Assembly: GCA_016935885.1 (NCBI GenBank)
Contig: JAFGQA010000293.1
Coordinates: 1 to 8,823, forward strand
Direction of reading: 5' to 3'
Origin: Phycisphaerae bacterium
Lineage (GTDB): Bacteria; Planctomycetota; Phycisphaerae; UBA1845; UTPLA1
DNA: 8,823 nt
In this document: positions 1-6,310 of the stretch, piece after piece
Layout of the letters: every line of letters begins with the position of its first letter
How positions within the stretch are numbered: the first letter of the stretch is position 1
Notes under the pieces: generated by a model
Told to the model about the DNA's origin: nothing
Seen by the model: the letters and a program-made list of their open reading frames with translations, nothing else
Database searches by the model: none
Translations under genes and position numbers: made by a program

Positions 1-93
1 CGCTCGCGCTCGGGGCTCGGATCGAGTGCTTATCGCGGGCGAAACCAGGCGCCACGCCGCTCATTCGCGAGCCGCCGTAACTGTCATAAACCC
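1..93 (+). repeat. Dispersed repeat, partial copy cut by window start
   Basis: This stretch matches the reverse complement of 4205-4297 at 85 of 93 positions by eye, with no gaps. It runs from a GC-rich arm (GCTCGGGGCTCGG) through a middle section (GCGAAACCAGG, CCACGCCGCTCA) to the terminal motif AACTGTCATAAACCC. The other copy ends in AACTGTCATGGACCC. The copy at 4205-4407 is a complete element with two inverted ends, so this one is probably the downstream part of an element whose first half lies before the window. It carries no reading frame of note. It sits about 215 bases upstream of the RdgC-like gene, pointing towards it. Confidence 0.75.
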
Positions 94-120
94 GTCGCGG
101 CCCCATTACTTCTCGGCACA

Positions 121-149
121 TTGACGCGATTTGCACTGAGTCGTAGCAT
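121..149 (+). promoter_or_regulatory. Candidate sigma70-type promoter for the RdgC-like gene
   Basis: TTGACG at 121-126 and TAGCAT at 144-149 are separated by 17 bases, close to the TTGACA-17-TATAAT consensus (5/6 and 4/6 matches). Transcription would begin near 156 and leave a leader of about 150 bases before the ATG at 309. No operator palindrome or riboswitch-like fold was recognised in that leader. The call is by motif only. Confidence 0.4.
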
Positions 150-308
150 GATCGCCGATTCGCAACATCGTCTCGACGATCAACCATTGCCTCGACCTGC
201 GTTCCATCGCCTTTGCACCATGGCGGCGTCGGTGGATACACGGGCGAGACGCCCGAGCCACAGTCGTCTCGGGATGCGCTCCGGACAAGAAACCACGAAA
301 GGAATCCG

Positions 309-1481
309 ATGGCGTTTCTCGCGGGTACGGTCAGCTTCTCGCGTTTCAAGGTCGTCGGCGGGTCGCCCAAGCGGCTCGACGAGAGCCTGCTCGAAAAACT
401 CCGCAACCAGGCGATCGGCAAGCAGCGCGTGATGCGGGCGGACAACGAAGAAGTCGGCTGGATCGGCGGGCGGCACGTGCTCGACCAGGAGTTCGATCTT
501 GAGAAGAACGTCCTGCTCGACTGCCTCCACTTCGGCTTGAGGGTCGACGCCAGCCGCGTCCCGCCGGACCTGATGCGGGCCTATGTCGAGATGGAGCTCG
601 ATGCCCTGCGCGACGGGAACGGCGACGGCAACGCCCGCGCCTTCGCACGCCTCAAGAAGCAGGCCGTCGAGGCCGCCCGCAAGCGGGCCGATCGCGAGGT
701 CAAGGACGGCCGATACCGCCGGCTTCGGCAGTTTCCGATCCTGCTGGACACGCGGAACGACGTGTTGTACGTCGGGGCGACGCAGCCGGCCGTGCTCGAA
801 CGGCTGCACCCGTTGTTCAAGGAGACGTTCGGCAGGCGGCTGGAGCCGATCACCGCGGGGCGGCTCGGTTATGATCGGGCCGAGCAACAGGGCATCAGCC
901 GCAAGTTGGAGAACCTACGCCCGTCAACATTCGTCGCTCATCCCGACGGCGATGGACACATCGATGTGTACTGGACGGCGCACGACTCGACATCGCGCGA
1001 TTACCTTGGCAACGAGTTCCTGCTGTGGCTGTGGTACACGCTGAGCGAGGAGACCGACACGATCGAACTGCCGGACAAGACCGAGGCGTCCGTCGTGATC
1101 GTGAAGCAACTGGCGTTGGAGTGCCCGTGGGCCCAGAGCGGCAAGGAGGTCATCACCTGCGAGGGGCCGACGCAACTGCCCGAAAGCCGCCGCGCGATCC
1201 AATCGGGCAAACTCCCCCGAAAGGCCGGCCTGATCCTCGCCCGCCAGGACGAGCAGTACGAATTCACCCTCCAAGCGGAGACGTTCAACATCTCCTCGGC
1301 AGCGCTGCCAAGGATCGAAGGCAACGGCAACCCCCGAGCGCGCATTGAAGAGCGCGTCGAGCAAATCCGCCACCTCGCCGAAACGGTCGATTTGCTGTTT
1401 TTTGCCTTCCTGCAAGATCGCCTCGGGTCAGACTGGCAGGCAAGGCTGGACAAGCTGAAGACGTGGCTCCGGCGGGGGTAG
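309..1481 (+). CDS. rdgC: RdgC-like recombination-associated protein
   Basis: A 390-residue protein resembling the RdgC family, whose Escherichia coli member is a ring-shaped dimer that binds double-stranded DNA and restrains RecA; it would act in the cytoplasm on DNA. Visible family-like features are the N-terminal GTVSFSRFKV strand, GWIGGRHVLD at residues 50-59, a central strand-helix block (ILLDTRNDVLYVGA, then LHPLFKETFG), and the aromatic block DYLGNEFLLWLWY at 231-243. The C-terminal helix FFAFLQDRLG is also RdgC-like. It is longer than the roughly 300-residue enterobacterial protein. The ATG at 309 is chosen because GAAAGGA (297-303) sits five bases before it and the MAFLAG start matches the family-like N-terminus. 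An in-frame ATG at 213 would only add an unrelated 32-residue tail. The gene stands alone, convergent with the CNNM pair. The family call comes from remembered motifs, not an alignment. Confidence 0.7.
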   Translation: MAFLAGTVSFSRFKVVGGSPKRLDESLLEKLRNQAIGKQRVMRADNEEVGWIGGRHVLDQEFDLEKNVLLDCLHFGLRVDASRVPPDLMRAYVEMELDALRDGNGDGNARAFARLKKQAVEAARKRADREVKDGRYRRLRQFPILLDTRNDVLYVGATQPAVLERLHPLFKETFGRRLEPITAGRLGYDRAEQQGISRKLENLRPSTFVAHPDGDGHIDVYWTAHDSTSRDYLGNEFLLWLWYTLSEETDTIELPDKTEASVVIVKQLALECPWAQSGKEVITCEGPTQLPESRRAIQSGKLPRKAGLILARQDEQYEFTLQAETFNISSAALPRIEGNGNPRARIEERVEQIRHLAETVDLLFFAFLQDRLGSDWQARLDKLKTWLRRG

Positions 1482-1540
1482 CGAACAGGGTCGGTTGGCC
1501 CAAGGCGCGGGCGCTGGGGGGAGATTCTACGGCGACTCAG

Positions 1541-1644
1541 GATTGAGTGTAGCAGCAGCGCGGGTGCGGCTGCCCCTGGTTTTCTGGGCACCGCCGCCAG
1601 TGGCGGTCAGGACACAAGCTTCGGTGCCTGTGTCACACTCAATC
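1541..1644. other. Branched inverted-repeat structure between convergent genes
   Basis: A perfect 10-bp inverted repeat, GATTGAGTGT (1541-1550) and ACACTCAATC (1635-1644), encloses smaller hairpins. These are TGCCC/GGGCA (1571-1575 with 1586-1590), ACCGCC/GGCGGT (1590-1595 with 1602-1607), and GACACA/TGTGTC (1611-1616 with 1629-1634). The last abuts the closing stem directly, so the two could stack. The first two hairpins compete for base 1590, so only one can use it. The region lies between the RdgC-like gene and the CNNM pair, which end towards each other. It may be a two-way transcription barrier, a structured RNA, or another dispersed repeat. There is no T-run of the kind a rho-independent terminator needs, and I recognise no known RNA family. 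Confidence 0.4.
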
Positions 1645-1715
1645 GTCAACTGCTCGAGGCGCAGCAGGCATCCGACTTCGAGACGTCCTGGAACACGATC
1701 TGCTCACTGATGGGG

Positions 1716-1743
1716 AACTGACAACTGGCGACCGACAACTTGC
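1716..1743. repeat. Short degenerate direct repeat (2 x 14 bp)
   Basis: AACTGACAACTGGC (1716-1729) is followed directly by GACCGACAACTTGC (1730-1743), matching at 11 of 14 positions. It lies just after the stop of the minus-strand CNNM gene. Functional meaning is unknown, and it could be a remnant of a longer simple tandem repeat. Confidence 0.35.
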
Positions 1744-1745
1744 AG

Positions 1746-2774
1746 CTACCACGCCGCGAGCTCGCCGACGATTTCTTCGACGAGGTCCTTGACCGTGACG
1801 ATGCCGGCGCAATGGCCCCACTTGTCGACAACGATGGCCATGCGCCTGTGCTTGCGCTGCAGCGTCGTCAGTGCCTCTGTGACGGACATGTGCCGGGGTA
1901 GTTCGACGGGTGGTCGCATCAGCTCAGAAATCACGGCCTGCGGGTCCGCTGGCAGCAGATCGAGCAGGTGGACGACGCCGACGATTCGCTGCCGGTTGTC
2001 GGCGCGATAGACTGGCATTCGCGAGAACTTCGTGCTGCGCACGATCTTCTCGGTGTCCGCCCGGGTTGCCTCCGCGCGGAGCATCACCGTCCTGGATTGT
2101 GGAACCATCACCGATCCAACGCGGACGGATTGCAGGACGTGGATGCGTTCGAGCATAAAGGCCTGTGTGTGGCTCAGGGCGCCCGCGGCGACGCCCTCGC
2201 GGAGCATCTGGTACATGCCGTGCCTGGAGTACAGCGCCGAGGCGCCGGCAGGTCGGTGCTGCACGCGTTCCATGACGAAGTCAGAGATCCACCTTTGGAG
2301 AGTGGTAACGCCCATCAAACGAAAGGCCTGATGTGCGACGTTGAGCACCGCCGAGATCCGCAGCATGAAACGGTCCGCGTGGCGTTGAAAGACGTTCTTG
2401 GGGACGATCTCGCCGAAGATGAACAGGATCGGCGTGAGAATCACCGTCGTGTAGAATTCAGCCAGGTGTTCCCGCTCGACGTCTGATTCCGCAGCCAGGC
2501 TACCGAGGAAGACGATTGTCAGGCAGACGGGGGCCAGGTAGTTGGCGATGTTCGTGCCGAGCAGCGTTGTGGACAACAGCCCGGGCTGGTCTTCCAGGAG
2601 CCGCTCCAACCGGACGGCGTGCCGGTTCATTCCCTGTGCCGCCAGCCGCAGGCGCAGTCGATTCACGCAATAGAGACCCGTCTCCGAACCGCTGAACAGC
2701 CCCGACAGGAGCACGAAAGCCGCGCATAAACATAGCCACACGGGCATGTCCATACTGGAGACTGCGGCAATCAT
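1746..2774 (-). CDS. CNNM/CBS-domain membrane protein, short form without CorC_HlyC domain
   Basis: A 342-residue inner-membrane protein of the CNNM (DUF21) family, related to CorB/CorC-type Mg2+/Co2+ transporters. The CNNM signature SGLFSGSET is at residues 24-32 in the first membrane helix. GTNIANY (73-79) follows in the second, and GEIVPK (121-126) marks the end of the third. A CBS pair occupies about 217-340, beginning VMVPQ and ending GIVTVKDLVEEIVGEL. The protein then stops: the C-terminal CorC_HlyC domain of the upstream paralogue is absent. Two CBS motifs differ from the usual form, MVPQ for MVPR (223-226) and DKWGH for DEYGG (317-321). The start overlaps the upstream stop as ATGA, with AGGAG nine bases before it, so translation is probably coupled. 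A joint transporter with the upstream protein is inferred; the ion is not shown by sequence. Confidence 0.88.
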   Translation of the reverse strand: MIAAVSSMDMPVWLCLCAAFVLLSGLFSGSETGLYCVNRLRLRLAAQGMNRHAVRLERLLEDQPGLLSTTLLGTNIANYLAPVCLTIVFLGSLAAESDVEREHLAEFYTTVILTPILFIFGEIVPKNVFQRHADRFMLRISAVLNVAHQAFRLMGVTTLQRWISDFVMERVQHRPAGASALYSRHGMYQMLREGVAAGALSHTQAFMLERIHVLQSVRVGSVMVPQSRTVMLRAEATRADTEKIVRSTKFSRMPVYRADNRQRIVGVVHLLDLLPADPQAVISELMRPPVELPRHMSVTEALTTLQRKHRRMAIVVDKWGHCAGIVTVKDLVEEIVGELAAW

Positions 2775-4150
2775 GCTGGTTCACTCCTGGCGGCTTCGCC
2801 CTGCTCCCCATCGTCCGGCGGCGTGGCGTCGAGCAGGCGGCTCAGGTCCGGGTTGTCTTCGACCGGTTCGTCAACGACGAGGCGGGCCTGCAGAATCCGA
2901 TGGTCCTTCATGCTAACGACAGTCAGTCTGGCGCGGCCAACCGCCACCTGGTCGCCCTGCCGGGGGACGCGGTCGAGCTTCGCCGCGATCAGCCCGCCAA
3001 CGGTGTTGATCCGCGACTCTTCGATGGGCAAGTCAAAAGCGAGATAGAAGTCATCAACATCCAGACCGGCATCGATCATGAAGGTCGTGTCGCTGAGTCG
3101 CTGCAAGGCGGGCCGGATCTCCGGTTCGTCGGGGGCGTGCAACTCGCCGACGATCGCCTCGACAACGTCCTCCAGGGCCACAATGCCCGCCAGTCCGCCG
3201 TACTCGTCAACGACCATCGCCAGTTTGGAGCCCGTCGTCTTGAAGTGCAGGAGCAGCGCCTCGACGCTGGCCTGCTCGGGGATGAAACGGACTGGCCGGA
3301 CCAGCTCGGCGGGCGGCCGATCTTGATTCAGCAGGAATTCCTTGGCCGAGATCACACCCTTGACATTGTCGATGGTTTCTTTGTAGGCCGGAATTCTCAG
3401 CAGGCGGCTCGACTGGATCAATGCGACGAGTTCACTCCGTTCCGAGGCAAGGTCGAATGCCACGACGTCCACGCGTGGGACCATCAACTCGGCGACCCGC
3501 ATGTTCGCCAGGCCCATCATTTGATGCAGCAAGGTGTTCTCGCGTTCATCGATCAGCCCGTTGGTCTGGCAGATGTTGACGAGTTGCTGCAATTCGTCGG
3601 CCCGGACGTCCGGGTCAGTCGCTACACCGCCGCCCAGAATCCGGGTCAGCGGTTCGACCAGCAAGACACCGAGGACCCAACGAACGGGCCATGTAACGAT
3701 CTCCAGAAGCCTAACCGGCCCGGCAACCAGTGGGGCCAGGCGCTCGCTCATGGCAAAGGCAACGAGTTTCGGCACGATCTCCGCGCCAAAGAGCACGACC
3801 AGGAACCCGACGCCGCCAGAGACCATCGCCCAGAGCGACGACGGCCCTGCAAACCGGTTCACCGTGACGGCAAGCATCGAATACAGAAGGACGTTGACTG
3901 CGATGTTCGCCAGCAGGACGGTGGAGAGGAGCGACTCGGGCTTCTCGCGGAGGCGGAGAACGAGTTGGGCAAGCAGGTGACTCGACTGCCGAAACCGGCC
4001 AAGCTGTTGGCGCGTCAAGGAGAAGAGCGCGGTTTCGCTCGAGGAAACCAGGCCACTGATGATCACGAGCCCACACAAGGCTAGCAGGTGCGGGACATTG
4101 TCGCGGAAGGCTTCCACCAGCTTTGCACCACCGGTCCAACCCTCGTGCAT
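2771..4150 (-). CDS. CNNM/CBS/CorC_HlyC-domain membrane protein (hemolysin-family, metal-ion transporter)
   Basis: A 459-residue protein with the standard three-part layout of this family. The CNNM membrane domain (about 18-170) shows SGLVSSSET at 32-40, LLANIAVN at 79-86 and AEIVPK at 123-128; GEIVPK is more usual. The CBS pair (about 218-337) shows MVPRVDVV from 223 and the canonical DEYGG at 314-318, followed by GIVALEDVVEAIVGE. A CorC_HlyC domain (about 350-428) includes INTVGGLIA. Relatives export or regulate Mg2+ and Co2+, with CBS domains sensing Mg-ATP; that role is inferred here. The ATG at 4150 is preceded by GGAG six bases upstream and begins the membrane domain properly. The frame stays open back to 4447, but the added 99 residues are encoded by the intergenic repeat and look like non-coding translation. 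It is the first gene of a two-gene minus-strand operon. Confidence 0.92.
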   Translation of the reverse strand: MHEGWTGGAKLVEAFRDNVPHLLALCGLVIISGLVSSSETALFSLTRQQLGRFRQSSHLLAQLVLRLREKPESLLSTVLLANIAVNVLLYSMLAVTVNRFAGPSSLWAMVSGGVGFLVVLFGAEIVPKLVAFAMSERLAPLVAGPVRLLEIVTWPVRWVLGVLLVEPLTRILGGGVATDPDVRADELQQLVNICQTNGLIDERENTLLHQMMGLANMRVAELMVPRVDVVAFDLASERSELVALIQSSRLLRIPAYKETIDNVKGVISAKEFLLNQDRPPAELVRPVRFIPEQASVEALLLHFKTTGSKLAMVVDEYGGLAGIVALEDVVEAIVGELHAPDEPEIRPALQRLSDTTFMIDAGLDVDDFYLAFDLPIEESRINTVGGLIAAKLDRVPRQGDQVAVGRARLTVVSMKDHRILQARLVVDEPVEDNPDLSRLLDATPPDDGEQGEAARSEPA

Positions 4151-4204
4151 CTTAGACTCCGTTCGTTTGAATGTCGATCGGGGTCGCTGGCTCGCGGGGG
4201 GATG

Positions 4205-4407
4205 GGGTCCATGACAGTTACGGCCGCTCGCGAGTGAGCGGCGTGGCACCTGGTTTCGCACGCGATAGGCACTCGATCCGAGCCCCGAGCGCGGGCGAGC
4301 GGGTCTGTCTGCCGACAGGCAGGTCTGAAAGCCAACGGTCCGCCAACGAAGACCCCGCGCTCGCGCTTGGGGCTCGGTTCTACCCCCGCCTGAACTGTCA
4401 TGGACCC
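4205..4407. mobile_element. 203-bp MITE-like palindromic element with 15-bp perfect inverted ends
   Basis: The element begins GGGTCCATGACAGTT (4205-4219) and ends with its exact reverse complement (4393-4407). Inside is a second nested inverted repeat, 4278-4296 with 4359-4377, which pairs over 19 positions with two G-T wobbles. At its centre is a small hairpin CTGTC-TGCC-GACAG (4305-4318). A further hairpin CCGCTC/GAGCGG lies at 4224-4241. It encodes no transposase or plausible protein. GGGGGGATG occurs immediately before it (4196-4204) and, one base offset, after it (4409-4417). That could be a target duplication but is low-complexity. Half of the element recurs inverted at 1-93, and its terminal motif recurs at 8640-8650. 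It lies between the divergent CNNM and TauE-like genes and could influence both promoters. Mobility is inferred from structure only. Confidence 0.6.
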
Positions 4408-4437
4408 GGGGGGGATGGGTCAAGTGTTTCCGAACGA

Positions 4438-4468
4438 TTGGCCGCACGGGTCGCGTTGGGGGTATGAT
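4438..4468 (+). promoter_or_regulatory. Candidate promoter for the TauE/SafE gene
   Basis: TATGAT at 4463-4468 is a 5/6 match to the -10 box. The best -35 partner is TTGGCC at 4438-4443, with a long 19-base spacer. Transcription would begin near 4475, giving a short leader before the TTG start at 4503. The -10 overlaps the in-frame ATG at 4464, which argues against that ATG being the start codon. Motif evidence only. Confidence 0.3.
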
Positions 4469-4489
4469 GTGCCGTCAACGCACGCGGCC

Positions 4490-4496
4490 AAGGGAG
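4490..4496 (+). promoter_or_regulatory. Ribosome binding site that decides the TauE/SafE start
   Basis: AAGGGAG lies six bases before TTG at 4503. The upstream ATG codons at 4464 and 4467 have only a run of G before them, so this site favours the TTG. Confidence 0.55.
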
Positions 4497-4502
4497 TCGG
4501 TA

Positions 4503-5351
4503 TTGGACGCTACGCAGTATCTGTTCCTGATTATGCTGGGGATGGTCGCCGGGGGCAGCGGTGGGCTGTTGGGCATCGGCGGCTCGCTCGTGATGATTCC
4601 CGGCATGATTCTGATGTTCGGAGCGGAGGGTCAACACCCCAACCAGGAGCCGCAGCACCTGTACCAGGCCGCGGCGATGATCGTGAATTTCTTCGTTGTG
4701 GCACCGGCAGTTGTGCGGCATTACCATGCCCGGGCGACGTTGAAGCCGGTCGTGCGTCTGACGATCCCGAGCGCGGTTCTGGGAGCCGTTGCGGGTGTGT
4801 ACGTTAGCGAATTGCCGGCTTTCAGGGGGAGCGGCCAGGGGTTCTTGCAGATCACGTTTTCGCTGTTCCTGTTCTATGTCGTCATTCACAACCTGTGGAA
4901 GTTGCGGCCAGGCCAGGCAGCGCATGAGGCGAGGGGCTCGGGCAGGCTCCGGCTGTCGAAGCCGTTGATTGTCACGCTGGTCGGCTTGCCGACGGGACTT
5001 GTGGGCGGCTTGCTGGGGATTGGCGGTGGGCTGTTCGCCGTGCCGGCCCAGCAGGTCGTGTTGCGCGTTCCGTTGCGGAACGCCATCGCCAACTCGGCGA
5101 CGACTATTCTGTGGTCGAGCATCATAGGTGCGGCCCTCAAGAACTACCATCTGGCGGAGCACGGTTTCAGCGTGGGCCAGTCGGTGAAGCTGGCGATCTG
5201 TCTGATCCCGTCGGCGATGGTCGGCTCGTGGTTCACCTCGGCGCGGGTCCACCGCTGGCCGATCGGCGTCATCAGGCTGGCATTCGTTGTGCTGCTTCTG
5301 TACTGCGGCGTGCGCGTGTTCTTGGCGGGGTTGTCACAGGTGCATCCGTAG
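4503..5351 (+). CDS. TauE/SafE-family membrane permease (sulfite/organosulfonate exporter-like)
   Basis: A 282-residue polytopic membrane protein of the TauE/SafE family (PF01925), whose members export or import small anions such as sulfite, sulfoacetate or related organosulfur compounds. The family's internal duplication is clear: GLLGIGGSLVMIP at residues 21-33 is repeated as GLLGIGGGLFAVP at 169-181, each in the first helix of a half. Hydrophobic segments fall near 7-38, 56-72, 83-101, 114-134, 153-181, about 190-206, 219-237 and 245-265, giving seven to eight helices. The TTG start is preferred over the in-frame ATG at 4464, because the latter overlaps a likely -10 box and lacks a ribosome site. 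If the ATG were used the protein would have 13 more residues (MMCRQRTRPRESV). It appears to be a single-gene unit. The true substrate cannot be read from sequence, and no sulfur-metabolism neighbour is present. Confidence 0.88.
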   Translation: MDATQYLFLIMLGMVAGGSGGLLGIGGSLVMIPGMILMFGAEGQHPNQEPQHLYQAAAMIVNFFVVAPAVVRHYHARATLKPVVRLTIPSAVLGAVAGVYVSELPAFRGSGQGFLQITFSLFLFYVVIHNLWKLRPGQAAHEARGSGRLRLSKPLIVTLVGLPTGLVGGLLGIGGGLFAVPAQQVVLRVPLRNAIANSATTILWSSIIGAALKNYHLAEHGFSVGQSVKLAICLIPSAMVGSWFTSARVHRWPIGVIRLAFVVLLLYCGVRVFLAGLSQVHP

Positions 5352-5434
5352 GCCGCACACGTTATCGGTGGCAGCGGCGACGTCCTCGTGAACGGTGGGA
5401 CAAGGTGGCGCGTCGGGCCATGACCGGCTTTGTT

Positions 5435-5463
5435 TTGCCTTGATCTTCTGCGGCGTTTATACT
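5435..5463 (+). promoter_or_regulatory. Candidate promoter of the phosphodiesterase-GNAT-xseA operon
   Basis: TTGCCT (5435-5440) and TATACT (5458-5463) are separated by the ideal 17 bases, matching consensus at 4/6 and 5/6. Transcription would start near 5470, about 44 bases before the TTG start at 5514. It lies in the 162-base gap after the TauE/SafE gene, where no terminator hairpin was found. Confidence 0.5.
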
Positions 5464-5513
5464 GCCACCGACGGTTCTGACATCCCGCTGAGGCGGCTAG
5501 AAAGCGAAATCCA

Positions 5514-6302
5514 TTGGATATCACGCTGTTGTGCATTGGCGACGTGGTCGGGCGGCCGGGCAGGTCGGTCGTTTCACAGACCTTGCCCCAGTTGGTCAAG
5601 AAACACAAGGTGGATTGTGTTATCGCGAACGTCGAAAACGCCGCGGCCGGGTCCGGTCTAACCGAGGCCCTGTACGACAAGTTCCTTCAGTACGGCGTCG
5701 ACCTGATGACCATGGGGGATCACATCTACCGCAGGCGCGAACTGGTCCCGGTCTTGCGGCAATCGGACCGCATCGTGAAGCCGGCCAACTACCCCCACGA
5801 GGCGGCGGGAAGGCAGTTCGCCGTTTTCGAGACCAAGCGGGGCGTCCGCCTGGCCGTGGTTTCCCTGTTGGGCCGGTTGTACATGCGCCCGCCGTGCGAC
5901 TGCCCGTTTCACGCGATTGACTACGTGCTGGAGCAGATCCCACGCGACGTGAAGATCATTGCCGTGGACATGCACGCGGAGGCAACGAGCGAGAAGATCG
6001 CCATGGGCTGGCACCTGAATGGGCGTGTCAGCGTCGTGTTTGGGACCCACACGCATGTGCAGACGGCCGACGAGCGCATTCTGGATCAGAAGACGGCGTA
6101 CATCACGGACCTGGGGATGACCGGACCGTACGACAGCGTGTTGGGGCGTCGGAAAGACCGTGTTCTAAGGGCCTTGACCACGGGCATGCCGACGCCGTAC
6201 GACGTGGCGACCGGCGACGAGAAGCTGTGCGGCATCGTCGTGAAGATCGACAGCGATACCGGCTGGGCGTACCACATCGAGCGCGTTTGCGAATCTGGCT
6301 GA
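5514..6302 (+). CDS. ymdB: YmdB-type (TIGR00282) metallophosphoesterase, 2',3'-cyclic-nucleotide phosphodiesterase-like
   Basis: A 262-residue cytoplasmic metal-dependent phosphodiesterase, the typical length of this family. The Bacillus subtilis member YmdB hydrolyses 2',3'-cyclic nucleotides and affects RNA turnover and biofilm decisions. Metal-ligand motifs are in order: GDVVG with D10, NVENAAAG with E41 and N42, MGDH at 67-70, DMHAEATSEK with H154, and GTHTHVQTAD with H179 and H181. PANYP (90-94) is also a family hallmark. One deviation stands out: the family's GNH motif reads GDH here, so the expected Asn ligand is Asp69. Translation starts at TTG, because the family begins directly with this beta strand and no upstream ATG is in frame nearby. 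No strong ribosome site is visible, with GAGGCGG some 17 bases away. It is the first gene of an operon, and the GNAT gene follows after eight bases. Confidence 0.9.
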   Translation: MDITLLCIGDVVGRPGRSVVSQTLPQLVKKHKVDCVIANVENAAAGSGLTEALYDKFLQYGVDLMTMGDHIYRRRELVPVLRQSDRIVKPANYPHEAAGRQFAVFETKRGVRLAVVSLLGRLYMRPPCDCPFHAIDYVLEQIPRDVKIIAVDMHAEATSEKIAMGWHLNGRVSVVFGTHTHVQTADERILDQKTAYITDLGMTGPYDSVLGRRKDRVLRALTTGMPTPYDVATGDEKLCGIVVKIDSDTGWAYHIERVCESG

Positions 6303-6310
6303 TACCTGAT

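Noticed and set aside
213..308. Earlier ATG for the RdgC-like gene
   Set aside because: The added 32 residues are unlike the family, and the ATG at 309 has GAAAGGA five bases upstream.
180..887. 235-residue minus-strand open frame opposite the RdgC-like gene
   Set aside because: Antisense shadow; the plus-strand frame has family motifs and a ribosome site.
1495..1710. 71-residue plus-strand open frame between the convergent genes
   Set aside because: It runs through the hairpin-rich segment, has no ribosome site and no recognisable protein features.
2900..4084. 394-residue plus-strand open frame opposite the CNNM gene
   Set aside because: It is an antisense shadow of a strongly supported gene in GC-rich DNA, and its translation is hydrophilic with no recognisable domain.
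4196..4417. GGGGGGATG as a target-site duplication around the 203-bp element
   Set aside because: Suggestive, but the sequence is a G-run, and the right-hand copy is offset by one base. It is not sufficient proof of transposition without an empty site.
4151..4447. N-terminal extension of the CNNM/CorC gene to the far start at 4447
   Set aside because: The extra 99 residues are encoded by the palindromic repeat, and the ATG at 4150 has a proper ribosome site.
5352..5434. Rho-independent terminator after the TauE/SafE gene
   Set aside because: No stable stem followed by a T-run was found on the plus strand.
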